DNA of 55,421 nt from contig JACOUC010000015.1 of assembly GCA_016178055.1 (NCBI GenBank), forward strand, positions 1-55,421, read 5' to 3'. The notes under the pieces are model-generated. The model ran no database searches. It was given only the letters and a program-made list of their open reading frames with translations, and had not been told where the DNA came from. This document shows positions 36,166 to 45,800 of the stretch, one piece after another; the first letter of the stretch is position 1, and the number at the start of each line of letters is the position of its first letter. The translations under genes and the position numbers were made by a program. This DNA is from Chlamydiota bacterium. GTDB lineage: Bacteria > Auribacterota > JACPWU01.

Positions 36166-36957
36166 ATGCCAGAGCAAAAGGTATCCACAAAGAAGCGGAT
36201 GTCATCCTCCAAAAACGTTCTTTTTCCTGAAGAAAAACCTTTCTTATCTCCCAGTGATCGTCTTGAGCAAATTTTAAATTCTCCCGTCAATGCTTTAAAC
36301 CTTGCTTTAAAGGGAACTCGATTAGAGGGGTGTATTCAAGAATTAATGGAGCATCTGGATGAAGTGGGAATATGTCTTAAACCCTATTTTTATCTGAGCG
36401 ATGGGTACGGGACGTGTGAGGGGACTGCTAACATTGGTCTAGCTTTTTGGGATGTCGATCAGACTTTGGCTACTATTGGGGCAAGATTTCTGGGTGAGCT
36501 CTATCATCTCTGGGATATTCGGATGGTTTTAAGACATGAAATGGGGCATGCCTTTTGTTATTCATACAAGCTCTATCGGTCAAAAGAATTTAGAGAGGTT
36601 TTTAAGGTTAGAGGACATTTTTTTAATACTTACCCGATAAATGATTGTTATAAACGTAATCCCCAAAGTACAGATTTTGTAAATCCCTGTGGTGATTGTT
36701 ACGCCCAAAAACATCCGGACGATGATTTTGCTGAGACTTTTGCGACATTGCTTGACCCTAGAACAAATTGGAGAAGGGTTTACCGGAACCGAAAGGGGGC
36801 ATTCCATAAGCTTTTTTTTGTGGAGTCTTTAATTAAAAAATGGGGTAAAAAACCTGTTCTTGTAAAAAATGATCTTTCTAAGATTTATGGTCCCGTAGAA
36901 GAGATTTCCTCTTCGGTTAGGACATTTTTTGCAGGGAAGAGGGCGGATAGGAATTAA
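36166..36957 (+). CDS. Putative zinc metallopeptidase (Peptidase_Mx-like)
   Basis: A 263-residue protein without signal peptide or membrane span. RHEMGHAFCY gives the zinc motif HEMGH (H124, H128) and DDDFAETFATLLDP supplies a likely third ligand, with NPCGDC between them. The YGTCEGTANIGLAFWD strand precedes the helix. This fits the family called putative zinc-binding metallopeptidase (PF15887-like). GAGGTGAGG sits before the ATG. Substrate unknown. Confidence 0.75.
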   Translation: MPEQKVSTKKRMSSSKNVLFPEEKPFLSPSDRLEQILNSPVNALNLALKGTRLEGCIQELMEHLDEVGICLKPYFYLSDGYGTCEGTANIGLAFWDVDQTLATIGARFLGELYHLWDIRMVLRHEMGHAFCYSYKLYRSKEFREVFKVRGHFFNTYPINDCYKRNPQSTDFVNPCGDCYAQKHPDDDFAETFATLLDPRTNWRRVYRNRKGAFHKLFFVESLIKKWGKKPVLVKNDLSKIYGPVEEISSSVRTFFAGKRADRN

Positions 36958-36986
36958 ACGCAAGACTTCAATTTGAAAACTATACT

Positions 36987-37091
36987 TTAAAAAATAGCAT
37001 GGCTTCCCTTTTGTCGATCTAATTCAAAACCAAGATGTTTAGCGATTCGAGTTAAATCCTTAGCTTTTAACTGAGGAAGATAAGGGCTCAT
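36987..37091 (-). pseudogene. Truncated HicA toxin
   Basis: A 34-codon minus-strand frame: MSPYLPQLKAKDLTRIAKHL, then QKGSHAIF and TAA. The HicA (YcfA) signature G-S-H is reached, but the second half of the double-stranded-RNA-binding-like fold is missing. The ATG overlaps the HicB stop (ATGA). Too short to be an active mRNA interferase. Confidence 0.7.
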
Positions 37092-37360
37092 GCGGCAATA
37101 TGAATAGGTTTAATAATAACATCTTCAGAAGGGATTGGATCATGATGTTCTTTTAGACTTTCAATATAGAGCTTAATAGCTTCCTCGATGTTTTTGATAA
37201 TTTCCTCATAAGTTTCTCCCTGAGAATGACATCCTTTGAGGGCTGGACAGAAGGCGTGGTACCCTCCCTCCTCCTCATGCTCAATGATAACTGTATCAGG
37301 GTTTTTTATAGAATTCTGAATGTAACATCGTGGGCGTAATACCGCGTAAAATGCCCACAT
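37088..37360 (-). CDS. HicB-type antitoxin
   Basis: A 90-residue product with the UPF0150/HicB core VIIEHEEEGGYHAFCPALKG, CHSQGETYEEIIKNIEEAI and YIESL. It has a partially degraded RNase H-like fold and no C-terminal DNA-binding domain. The N-terminus (MWAFYAVLRPRCYIQNS) may be longer than the true start. Its toxin partner downstream is truncated, so this is an orphaned antitoxin. Confidence 0.8.
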   Translation of the reverse strand: MWAFYAVLRPRCYIQNSIKNPDTVIIEHEEEGGYHAFCPALKGCHSQGETYEEIIKNIEEAIKLYIESLKEHHDPIPSEDVIIKPIHIAA

Positions 37361-37376
37361 GTCAACAGATTTAATT

Positions 37377-37862
37377 TTAAGCGTCCGATTTTTTCTTCTC
37401 TTTTGCGTATTTTAAACTGAGCTCTTTCCTGAGTCGGGCATCTTCAAAATTTCTTTTTTCTTCTTCTGTTTCAAGAATCAGTTGGGGGACTGTTTGAGGC
37501 TTCCCTTGGGAGTCGATGGCGACCATGGTAAAATAACAGGTGTTGGTGTGGGTTCGGATTTTAGTGATCAAATCTTCCGCGTCAATATTGATTCCAACTT
37601 CCATGGAGGTATTTCCTACGTAGCGAATCGTTGCATCAAAGGTGACCAGTTGTCCAATTCGAACGGGGGATTCAAAACTGACTCGATCAACCGAAGCGGT
37701 AACACAAATAGATTGCGCATGTCGGCAGGCGCATACATAAGCTACTTTATCTGCAATGCTTAAAATGACTCCGCCATGGACAGACCCAAGGTGATTGGCA
37801 TCATTCGGCATCATGAGCTGGGACATGAGGGTTCTGGATTCTGATATCCGTTTAGTTTTTAT
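37377..37862 (-). CDS. Hotdog-fold acyl-CoA thioesterase, probable AUA start
   Basis: A 161-residue hotdog thioesterase of the YciA/BACH type: MMPNDANHLGSVHGGVILSIAD holds the conserved Asn-His-x-Gly and active-site segment, later TFDATIRYVGNTSMEVGI. The first ATG in frame is at 37824-37826, but the family segment KRISESRTLMSQL starts before it. The only candidate start there is ATA at 37860-37862, 7 nt after AAGGAG (37870-37875). No ATG, GTG or TTG is available before a stop. Substrate chain length is unknown. Confidence 0.8.
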   Translation of the reverse strand: MKTKRISESRTLMSQLMMPNDANHLGSVHGGVILSIADKVAYVCACRHAQSICVTASVDRVSFESPVRIGQLVTFDATIRYVGNTSMEVGINIDAEDLITKIRTHTNTCYFTMVAIDSQGKPQTVPQLILETEEEKRNFEDARLRKELSLKYAKEKKKSDA

Positions 37863-37870
37863 TGATAAAC

Positions 37871-37910
37871 TCCTTAATTTTGATTTTTGACTTTTGATTT
37901 TTGGTTTTCA
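37871..37910. repeat. AT-rich repeat half-arm at the cysH 3' end
   Basis: TTTTGATTTTTGACTTTTGA repeats the right-arm sequence of the intergenic family (compare 34980-35012). It encodes the C-terminal NQKSKVKNQN of the minus-strand cysH product. Confidence 0.6.
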
Positions 37911-38617
37911 TTTTCCCCTTCCGGATCTACTTTTTTTAGGAAAGTATGGATTCCACATTCTAATTTTCCTTTACCAACCCATCGGCCGGACCTTTCATGA
38001 GAGCCTTCACCTACCGATTGAGTGCAAGGTTCACAGCCAATGCTGGGATACCCTTGATCATGAAGAGGATGATAAGGGACTTTGTGCTGATAAAGATAAT
38101 TCCAAACTTCTTTTTTGGTCCAGTTCGCCAAAGGGTTGATTTTAATCAGTCCGCCTTCATATTCTTCTAAAATATGGGTATTCACTCGTGTGGGTGATTG
38201 ATCTCGTCTGAGAGCACTAATCCAGGCCCGTAACCCTTTGATCGCTCGCTGCATGGGTTCAACCTTATTCATATGGCAGCAGCGGTCTGGATCATCATGA
38301 TAGGGATGGGGACTAATGGTTTTGAAAAGTTCTTCTTTAGAAATAAGCGCTTGATATTCGATAATATTGACCCCGTACTTTTGAATAACCTTTTCTTTAA
38401 ATTCCAAGGTTTCTTTAAAATGAAAACCGGTATTAAGAAAAATAATTTTCATTTTTGGATTGATTGTGCTGATCATGTGAATCAGAACCATCCCACTGGC
38501 ACCAAAACCTGTGCTCATGGCAATATCAGGCCAAAACTCTTTTAGGGCCCATTCGAGAATTTCTCGAGGACCTGAGTGATTAAATCCTATCGATTTTTCT
38601 GAATACTTTTTCTCCAT
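37874..38617 (-). CDS. cysH: Adenylyl-sulfate (APS-type) reductase CysH
   Basis: A 247-residue PAPS/APS reductase. STGFGASGMVLIHMI is the PP-loop, FLNTGFHFKETL follows, and cysteines for a [4Fe-4S] cluster occur as DRCCHMNKVEP and GCEPC, with the catalytic Cys in ECGIH. The iron-sulfur cysteines point to an assimilatory APS reductase rather than the PAPS form. No cysDN or sir genes are in view. The C-terminal NQKSKVKNQN is translated from an intergenic repeat. TATAAT lies 7 nt before the ATG with no ribosome site, so the message may be leaderless. Confidence 0.9.
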   Translation of the reverse strand: MEKKYSEKSIGFNHSGPREILEWALKEFWPDIAMSTGFGASGMVLIHMISTINPKMKIIFLNTGFHFKETLEFKEKVIQKYGVNIIEYQALISKEELFKTISPHPYHDDPDRCCHMNKVEPMQRAIKGLRAWISALRRDQSPTRVNTHILEEYEGGLIKINPLANWTKKEVWNYLYQHKVPYHPLHDQGYPSIGCEPCTQSVGEGSHERSGRWVGKGKLECGIHTFLKKVDPEGENENQKSKVKNQN

Positions 38618-38624
38618 AACGTTT

Positions 38625-38630
38625 ATTATA
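38625..38630 (-). promoter_or_regulatory. -10 box of cysH
   Basis: A perfect TATAAT on the minus strand, ending 7 nt before ATG (38615-38617). TTGATA stands 15 nt upstream as a weak -35. Transcription would start at or next to the start codon. Confidence 0.6.
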
Positions 38631-38640
38631 GTACAACTAT

Positions 38641-38785
38641 GAAAATATCAAAAATCAAAATGACAAATCAAAATTAAAATGTTTCTATGATAAAATGAAA
38701 CCTCTAGAAAGTAGAGGTAGGCGTTAATTATTTTTAAACTTTGCATTGTCATTTTGATTTTTGGACTTTGATTTTCGATTTTCGA
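38641..38785. repeat. AT-rich inverted repeat between cysH and exbB
   Basis: Left arm ATCAAAAATCAAAATGACAA, right arm TTGCATTGTCATTTTGATTT, with a small perfect hairpin CCTCTA-GAAAG-TAGAGG (38701-38717) at the centre. Confidence 0.7.
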
Positions 38786-38800
38786 TAAGAGAGGTGTGCG

Positions 38801-39415
38801 ATGTTTTTACTGATTGAAAAGGGTGGACTGATGATGATCCCCATTATGGTGGGGTCGATTTTTGGTTTTGGGATTGTGATTGAGAGACTTATTCATTTAC
38901 ATCGAAGTCAGATTGATGTTGAAAAGTTTATGTCGGGTATTCGTAATATTCTAAAAAAGGGAAATGTGATTGAGGCTATTTCAATTTGTGAAAATACGCC
39001 GGGGCCTGTGGCTTCCCTTCTTAAGGAGGGCATTCTTAAACATGATCGAGACAAAAAAGAAATTAAAGAGGCGATTCAGGAGGCAAGACAACATGAAATT
39101 CCCCTTTTAGAACGAAACCTCAATATTCTTAAAGTTATTGCTCATGTTGAGCCTCTGTTAGGGCTTTTGGGGATGGTCGTTGGATTTATTCAATGCTTGA
39201 TGAGGATAGATCAATTTCACAAACAGGTTTATTTAAGCAATATTGCAGGTGAAATGTCAGAGGCCTTAATAGCGATGGCTGCGGGTCTTGCGGTGGCTAT
39301 TCCTATTTATGTTGCCTATCATTATCTTGTTGCACGGGTTCGTGGGATTGGGGTGGATATGGAAAAAGCGGCGAATCAACTTGTGAAAATTTTGCATAAT
39401 GAGGATGTCAATTAA
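38801..39415 (+). CDS. MotA/TolQ/ExbB-family proton channel protein
   Basis: A 204-residue inner-membrane protein with three spans (about 8-28, 115-140, 155-180) and the ExbB signature LERNLNILKVIAHVEPLLGLLGMVVG, then MSEALIAMAAGLAVAIP. ExbB forms a proton-driven motor with ExbD and TonB. No exbD follows; instead a small membrane/zinc-ribbon protein does. GAGAGGTG precedes the ATG by 4 nt. Confidence 0.9.
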   Translation: MFLLIEKGGLMMIPIMVGSIFGFGIVIERLIHLHRSQIDVEKFMSGIRNILKKGNVIEAISICENTPGPVASLLKEGILKHDRDKKEIKEAIQEARQHEIPLLERNLNILKVIAHVEPLLGLLGMVVGFIQCLMRIDQFHKQVYLSNIAGEMSEALIAMAAGLAVAIPIYVAYHYLVARVRGIGVDMEKAANQLVKILHNEDVN

Positions 39416-39422
39416 GGTCAAA

Positions 39423-39719
39423 ATGATTTTGAAAGCTCGAGAGTTTATCATTGGGTTTTTACTGTCTATCAGTTTTCATATATTAGGCCTATCCCTTTTT
39501 AAAATTGATTTAACAACAGGTTTTTTTATTTATCTTGTTTTAACCCTGACAGGAGTTTTTATTCCTTGGATTTTTTTTGAATACTGTAAGAAGGTAAAAC
39601 ACATTAATCCTTTGGAAAAAGTAATATTTCGCTGTATAATCTGCGCTCATTCCTACTTGATTGCGAAGGATGAGACACTAACAAAATGTCCGATGTGTGG
39701 AAGTCTGAGTGATGTGTAA
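39423..39719 (+). CDS. Small membrane protein with C-terminal zinc ribbon
   Basis: A 98-residue protein: two hydrophobic spans (about 8-26 and 35-52) and two CxxC knuckles (RCIICAHS, TKCPMCGS) forming a rubredoxin-like zinc ribbon. The first span reads LLSISFHILGLSLF and contains SISFH, the SxxxH pattern of TonB/TolA-type spans. ATG 39423 follows the exbB stop by 7 nt with AAGG before it; the frame also opens at 39399. TonB-like coupling to the ExbB protein is inference. No named family recognised. Confidence 0.6.
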   Translation: MILKAREFIIGFLLSISFHILGLSLFKIDLTTGFFIYLVLTLTGVFIPWIFFEYCKKVKHINPLEKVIFRCIICAHSYLIAKDETLTKCPMCGSLSDV

Positions 39720-39720
39720 T

Positions 39721-39910
39721 GGTTTAGTCCCTGGAACCGAGGCGGTTTCTGACGGGGACGCTCGTCCCGACCAGCGATCGGGACGAGCTCGGCGAAGTTG
39801 TTCACTCACCTCGACTATTCGTCGAGGTACCATGCTCGTGAACGACTTCAACGCCCCATCAAAAACCGCCTCGGTTCCCTCAAGGGAGTGGGGTAGCTAA
39901 ACTGTTACAA
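39721..39910 (+). repeat. Structured multi-hairpin element, copy 1
   Basis: Outer arms GGTTTAGT (39721-39728) and CTAAACT (39897-39903) enclose a 16-bp perfect stem (39733-39748 with 39863-39878), a hairpin with a 10-bp stem (39761-39770 with 39778-39787), and a compound hairpin: GAAGT/ACTTC and GTTCAC/GTGAAC around CCTCGAC-TATTC-GTCGAGG (39809-39827). Copy 2 lies at 49768-49952 in the same orientation. Confidence 0.85.
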
Positions 39911-39947
39911 CGACGTATAAAAATTTGAATGAAGAGGAAACGTTTTT

Positions 39948-41108
39948 ATGGGGGAATGGATTGGGATTGGACGTAAGGCACGGCGCTGCTATGGGTTTGA
40001 TGAAATTGCCCTTGCGCCGGGTGAGGTAACTTTAAATCCAAATGAAGTTAATCCTTCTTGGCAACTTGGAGGGATAAAATATGATGTTCCTATCATTGCA
40101 GCGGCGATGGATGGGGTTGTCAATTGTAGTTTTGCAATCAAAATGGGAAAATTGGGAGGAATAGCTGTTTTGAATCTGGAAGGGATTCAGACGCGATATG
40201 AAAATCCAGATGCGGTTTTAGATGAGATTGCGAAAGCAACCCCTGCACGAGCAACTCAGTTGGTTCAGGAAATCTATCTTGCACCCATTAAAGAGGAATT
40301 GGTCGGAAAACGCATCGAAGAAATTAAAAAAGGGGGAGCTCCTGCGGTTGTTTCCTCGATTCCCCAAAGGGCAGAACGTTTTTGTGAATTGGCTGAAGCG
40401 GCAGGGGTCGATGCCTTTGTTGTTCAATCGACGGTGACGACGGTTCAGCATGTTTCCAAAGAATATAAAACACTGGATTTTGCAAAATTTTGTAAAAAAG
40501 CAAAGGTTCCCATTATTGTTGGAAATACTGTTTCCTACAAAACATCATTAAGCCTCATGGAGACAGGGATTCAGGGACTTTTGGTGGGAATAGGACCTGG
40601 AGCGGCTTGTACGACGCGAGGAGTTTTGGGCCTTGGGGTCCCCCAAGCGACAGCCATTGTTGATTGTGCTGCGGCCAGAGATTTTTATTTTAAACAACAG
40701 GCCCGGTATGTCCCGATTATTGCTGATGGCGGAATGAGTGTGGGTGGGGATATCTGTAAAGCCATTGCCTGTGGAGCTGATGCGGTCATGGTTGGAAGTG
40801 CCTTTGCCAAGGCAATTGAAGCGCCGGGTCGAGGGTTTCACTGGGGGATGGCAACTCCTCATGCCAATCTTCCTCGAGGAACACGGATTCAAGTAGGAAC
40901 GAGTGGAAGTCTAGAGCAAATTCTTTATGGGCCTGCTCAAATGGATGACGGCTCGCAAAATTTGATCGGTGCCCTTAGGACGTGTATGGGAAATCTAGGC
41001 GCTAAAAATATCCGAGAGATGCAATTGGCCGAAATTATTATTGCCCCGGCCATTCAGACGGAGGGTAAAATATTTCAGAAGGCTCAAAGAGTAGGAATGG
41101 GGAAATAA
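39948..41108 (+). CDS. IMP dehydrogenase-family protein, GuaB3 type
   Basis: A 386-residue TIM-barrel protein of the IMPDH/GMP reductase family without CBS domains. GPGAACTTRGVLGLGVPQ is the catalytic loop with its Cys; ADGGMSVGGDICKAIACGADAVMVGS is the phosphate-binding region. It begins IGIGRKARRCYGFDEIALAP, the start typical of GuaB3 proteins. With guaA next to it, it probably serves XMP formation from IMP, although GuaB3 biochemistry is less settled than GuaB. GAGGAA precedes the ATG. Confidence 0.88.
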   Translation: MGEWIGIGRKARRCYGFDEIALAPGEVTLNPNEVNPSWQLGGIKYDVPIIAAAMDGVVNCSFAIKMGKLGGIAVLNLEGIQTRYENPDAVLDEIAKATPARATQLVQEIYLAPIKEELVGKRIEEIKKGGAPAVVSSIPQRAERFCELAEAAGVDAFVVQSTVTTVQHVSKEYKTLDFAKFCKKAKVPIIVGNTVSYKTSLSLMETGIQGLLVGIGPGAACTTRGVLGLGVPQATAIVDCAAARDFYFKQQARYVPIIADGGMSVGGDICKAIACGADAVMVGSAFAKAIEAPGRGFHWGMATPHANLPRGTRIQVGTSGSLEQILYGPAQMDDGSQNLIGALRTCMGNLGAKNIREMQLAEIIIAPAIQTEGKIFQKAQRVGMGK

Positions 41109-41185
41109 AAAATTCAAAATTTAAAAATCAAAATGCAAAATGAAGGAGTTTATTTATTAGATTCTTCCTCCGTATTTGTTTTTGA
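41106..41185. repeat. AT-rich repeat between guaB3 and guaA
   Basis: AAAATTCAAAATTTAAAAAT and CAAAATGCAAAATGAAGG words on the left with TTTGTTTTTGAATTTTTA on the right; a shortened member of the intergenic AT-rich family. Confidence 0.5.
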
Positions 41186-41203
41186 ATTTTTACCAGGTTA
41201 GAT

Positions 41204-42760
41204 ATGAATGAATCCTCCTTCGAAAAAGAATTTATTGCCATTATTGATTTTGGTTCCCAGTATACCCAATTGATTGCTCGCAGGATCAGGGAAAATGCTG
41301 TGTTTTCTAGAATTTTCCCTTGCCAAACTCCAATCGATGAAATTCTTAAAAAGAAACCCAAAGGCATTATTCTCTCTGGGGGGCCTCGAAGTGTTTATGA
41401 AGAAAATGCTCCTCAGTGTAATCCTTCTTTATTCCAAAAAGGAATTCCTATTTTAGGTATTTGTTATGGAATGCAATTGATGGCTCAATCCCTTGGAGGA
41501 AGGGTTATTCCATCAGGGAAGAGGGAATATGGAAAGGCTGAACTTTGGGTAGACGCCCAAGATCGTCTCTTGGAGGGATTGACGGACCGATCGATTGTGT
41601 GGATGAGTCATGGGGATCAGGTGACTCAACTTGGAAATGGTTTCAAAATTCTTGCGCATACGTCTAATACTTCCATTGCGGCGATAGGGGATTTTGGAAA
41701 AAATATTTTCGGATTACAGTTCCATCCGGAGGTGGTTCACACCCAAGAAGGAGCTCGAATCATTCAGAATTTTCTTTTTGAAATTTGCCAGTGTTCCAAA
41801 TCATGGACTATGATTTCTTTTATTAGAGCTGCGGTTCAAGATTTAAGAAACAGGATTGGAGAAGAGAAAGTTATCTGTGGCTTAAGTGGAGGAGTTGATT
41901 CTGCTGTCGTTGCAAAATTAATTCATGAAGCTGTGGGAGAAAAGCTTACGTGTATTTTTGTGAATAATGGTCTCTTGCGCTTGGGAGAGGCCGAAAAGGT
42001 TGTTAAAACTTTTCGTGATCACTTTCATATTCACTTAGTTTATGCAGATCATACTCAGACCTTTTTAGAGGCTCTAGCGGGTTTGAGTGATCCCGAAATC
42101 AAACGCAAACGAATTGGTGAGAAGTTTATTCGTGTTTTTGAAGAAGAGGTTCGAAAATTAGGGAGGATCAAGTTTTTGGCGCAAGGGACGCTCTACCCCG
42201 ATGTGATTGAAAGTATTTCTCCATTAGGCGGCCCTTCTGCGACCATTAAAAGCCATCACAATGTAGGGGGGCTCCCGAAAGATCTTTCTTTTGAATTGGT
42301 TGAACCTCTTCGTGACCTTTTTAAAGATGAGGTTAGAAATCTTGGGAAAGAGCTAGGGATGAGCGAAGAAATTCTGATGCGTCAGCCTTTTCCTGGGCCA
42401 GGTCTTGCGATTCGTGTGATCGGAGAAGTGACGGAGCCCCGTTTAGAAGTCTTACGAAAAGCAGATGCGATCGTGGTAGAAGAGATTAAAAAGGCTCATC
42501 TTTATCGAAAGATTTGGCAATCCTTTGCCGTTTTACTTCCGGTAAAAACAGTGGGGGTGATGGGGGATGAGCGGACTTATGATCATGTGATTGCATTAAG
42601 GGCTGTTCATAGTTTGGATGGAATGACTGCTGATTGGGCCAAGCTCCCTTATGAGTTACTTGAAACTCTTTCCAATCGAATTATCAACGAAGTCAAAGGT
42701 GTCAATCGTGTTGTTTATGATATTAGTTCCAAGCCTCCCAGTACGATTGAATGGGAATAG
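41204..42760 (+). CDS. guaA: GMP synthase (glutamine-hydrolysing)
   Basis: A 518-residue single-chain enzyme making GMP from XMP. The class I amidotransferase part has [10 protein letters not shown] with the nucleophilic Cys and [11 protein letters not shown]. The ATP-pyrophosphatase part has the P-loop [12 protein letters not shown]. The C-terminal dimerisation part ends [17 protein letters not shown]. All motifs intact and length normal. Confidence 0.98.
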   Translation: MNESSFEKEFIAIIDFGSQYTQLIARRIRENAVFSRIFPCQTPIDEILKKKPKGIILSGGPRSVYEENAPQCNPSLFQKGIPILGICYGMQLMAQSLGGRVIPSGKREYGKAELWVDAQDRLLEGLTDRSIVWMSHGDQVTQLGNGFKILAHTSNTSIAAIGDFGKNIFGLQFHPEVVHTQEGARIIQNFLFEICQCSKSWTMISFIRAAVQDLRNRIGEEKVICGLSGGVDSAVVAKLIHEAVGEKLTCIFVNNGLLRLGEAEKVVKTFRDHFHIHLVYADHTQTFLEALAGLSDPEIKRKRIGEKFIRVFEEEVRKLGRIKFLAQGTLYPDVIESISPLGGPSATIKSHHNVGGLPKDLSFELVEPLRDLFKDEVRNLGKELGMSEEILMRQPFPGPGLAIRVIGEVTEPRLEVLRKADAIVVEEIKKAHLYRKIWQSFAVLLPVKTVGVMGDERTYDHVIALRAVHSLDGMTADWAKLPYELLETLSNRIINEVKGVNRVVYDISSKPPSTIEWE

Positions 42761-42767
42761 GGGTGAA

Positions 42768-42862
42768 AAATCAAATATCAAAAATTAAATATCAAAATTA
42801 AGGAAGAATTGAATAAATAAACTCCTTCATTTTGCATTTTGATTTTTGAATTTTGATATTTT
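42768..42862. repeat. AT-rich inverted repeat between guaA and dnaE
   Basis: AAAAATCAAATATCAAAAAT on the left is answered by TTTTGATTTTTGAATTTTGA on the right, ending only a few bases before the dnaE start; the dnaE ribosome site is not obvious. Confidence 0.6.
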
Positions 42863-42865
42863 TTT

Positions 42866-45800
42866 ATGAAGCCAGAATTTGTTCACCTTCATGTTCATTC
42901 TGAATACAGTATCCTCGATGGGGCCTGCCGTCATGAGGAGTTGATCCAGCAAGTGAAGGCCTTGGGGATGAATGCAGTCGCACAAACTGATCATGGGAAT
43001 CTTTTTGGTGCCATTGAATTTTATGAACAGGCTAGAGAAAATGGCATTAAACCCATTATTGGTTGTGAGATTTATGTCAGCCCGGGGAGCCGCTTTGACA
43101 AGAAAAGTCACAACATCAAAGAAGCTTCATATCATTTGACTGTTTTAGCTGAAAATGAAGAGGGCTACCAAAATTTGCTTAAGCTTTCAACGATGGCTTA
43201 TCTCGAAGGTTTTTATTATCGGCCTCGGGTTGATAAAGAAATTCTAGCCAAACATTCTAAAGGGTTAATCGGTCTTTCCGGATGTCTCAAGGGAGAAGCC
43301 AACTTTCTTTATACTCAAGGGTTGGAAAAGGAGGGGAGAGAGGCCCTTCATCAATATCAGGATATTTTTGGGAAGGGAAACTTTTATCTAGAACTGATGG
43401 ATCATGAGATTGCTGATCAAAAAAAGGTGAATCGCTGGCTTCTGGAAGAATCACGAAGACAGAATATTCCTTCAATTGTCACTAACGATTGTCATTACGT
43501 TTGGCAAGAAGATCATGATTCCCATGATATTTTATTATGCATTCAAACCGGCAATGTTCTTCAAGATCAAAATCGCTTGCGTTTTCACAATGACCAATTC
43601 TTTTTGAAAAGCCCTGAAGAGATGTGGAAGAAATTTGAAGAAGTCCCAGAGGCTCTTAAGGCGACTTGTGCGATTGCCGAGAAATGTCATTTAGAATTTG
43701 ATTTTCACAAGATGCATCTTCCTCAATTTGTTCCTCCTTTGGGAATGACTCAGTCAGAGTATTTACATCAATTATGTGACAAGGGAATCCAAAGAAGATA
43801 TGGAAAAGCAACCCAGGAAATTTTTGAGCGAGTAAAATTCGAATTGGCCACCATCGAAACAATGAATTTTGTAAGCTACTTTCTAATCGTGTCGGATTTT
43901 ATTCACTTCGCTAAAAACAATGACATTCCGGTCGGACCTGGACGAGGTTCTGCAGCGGGCAGTATTGTTGCTTATCTTTTAGAAATTACGGACATTGATC
44001 CTTTGAGCTATGGACTCATTTTTGAAAGGTTTCTGAATCCGAGTCGAATCAGCATGCCCGATATTGATATTGATTTTTGTGATGAGCGCCGAAGCGAAGT
44101 GATTAATTACGTGGCTCAAAAGTATGGGGCCCAAAATGTGGCGCAGATCATTACCTTTGGAACGATGGGAGCCAAGGCCGTCATCCGTGATGTGGGGCGT
44201 GTCATGGGGCGTCCTTATCCCGAAGTGGATCGAATTGCAAAACTCATTCCCTTTGGACCCAAAATTACTTTGAAAGATGCTCTAGCAATAGAGCCTGAAT
44301 TTAAAAAAAGATATGAGGAAGAAGCAGAGGTCCGAGAAATCATTGATCAGGCCTTTCGACTGGAGGGAATGGTTCGAAATGTATCTATCCATGCGGCTGG
44401 GATTGTCATTTCTGAAAGACCTCTCACGGAATTTGTTCCCCTTTATAAAGGGACTAATGGGGATGTGACCACTCAATATCCCATGGAGGCCATTGAAAAA
44501 ATAGGTCTTCTTAAAATGGATTTTTTAGGTTTAAAAACCCTGACGGTGATTCATGATACGCTTAAAATTATTGAGAGAACTCAAAACAAGATCATCGATG
44601 TCAATGCCATTCCTCTCGATGATCCTAAAACTTTTACCCTTTTAAACCAGGCGAATACAGTGGGAGTTTTTCAGCTTGAATCCGGAGGGATGAGGGATTT
44701 GGCCAAGCGCATGGGAATGGACCGTTTAGAGGATTTGATTGCTTTGATTGCCCTTTATCGACCCGGTCCCATGCACATGGTTGAGGATTTCATTGCCCGT
44801 AAGCACGGTAAAGTGAAGGTTCAATATGATCATCCCCTGCTTGAACAAATTTTAAAAGATACGTACGGAATTATGCTCTATCAAGAGCAAGTCATGACGG
44901 TTGCCAAAGTCATGGCCAATTTTACATTGGCTCAAGCCGATAATTTACGAAAGATTATGGGTAAAAAGATTGAGCATCAAATGAAAGAGCAAAAAAATAT
45001 TTTTATTGAAGGAGCCCTTGCGAATAAAATCCAAAAAAATATTGCTGAAAGGGTCTTTGATTTAATGGCCTATTTTGCTGGCTATGGATTTAATAAATCG
45101 CACAGTGCTGCTTACGCGGTCATTGCTTATCGAACGGCGTACCTAAAGGCCAATGATCCTGTGGAGTATATGACGGCTCTTCTTTCAACGGAAATGAGCA
45201 ATACGGATAAGCTGGTGAGATACATTAATGAGTGCCGCGACATGGGGATTCATATTGAGCCGCCCGATGTGAATGAAAGTTTTCAGAAATTTACCGTTGT
45301 GGGAAAAAATATTCGATTTGGACTTGCTGCGATCAAAAATATTGGGGAGGCCGTTGTTCAATTGATTATTTTGGAGAGAGAAAAAAATGGGAAATTTTTA
45401 TCTTTCCATGATTTTTTAGACCGAATTGATTCCAAGGTTTCCAATCGAAAGGTACTTGAGAGTTTGATTAAATGTGGCGCATTTGATTCTTTTAAGGTAA
45501 GGCGCAGTCAATTGATGGCCGTGCTGGACCTTTCGCTTGAAGTGAGTCTGCGGACACGGCAAGATCAAATCAAAGGCCAATCAAACTTGTTTGAGTTTTT
45601 TAATGAACCCCCATTCAAAGGGCAGTCGATTCCTTTTCCTGATCTTCCAGAATGGGAGGAAGACAAAATTCTAACCTTTGAAAAAGAACTTTTAGGTTTT
45701 TATGTGACGGGGCATCCGTTAACGCGTTTTACAAATCTTCTCAAACTTTTTCGAACCCATACCTCGGTCACACTTTCGGAGTGTAAGGATGGTGATGAAA

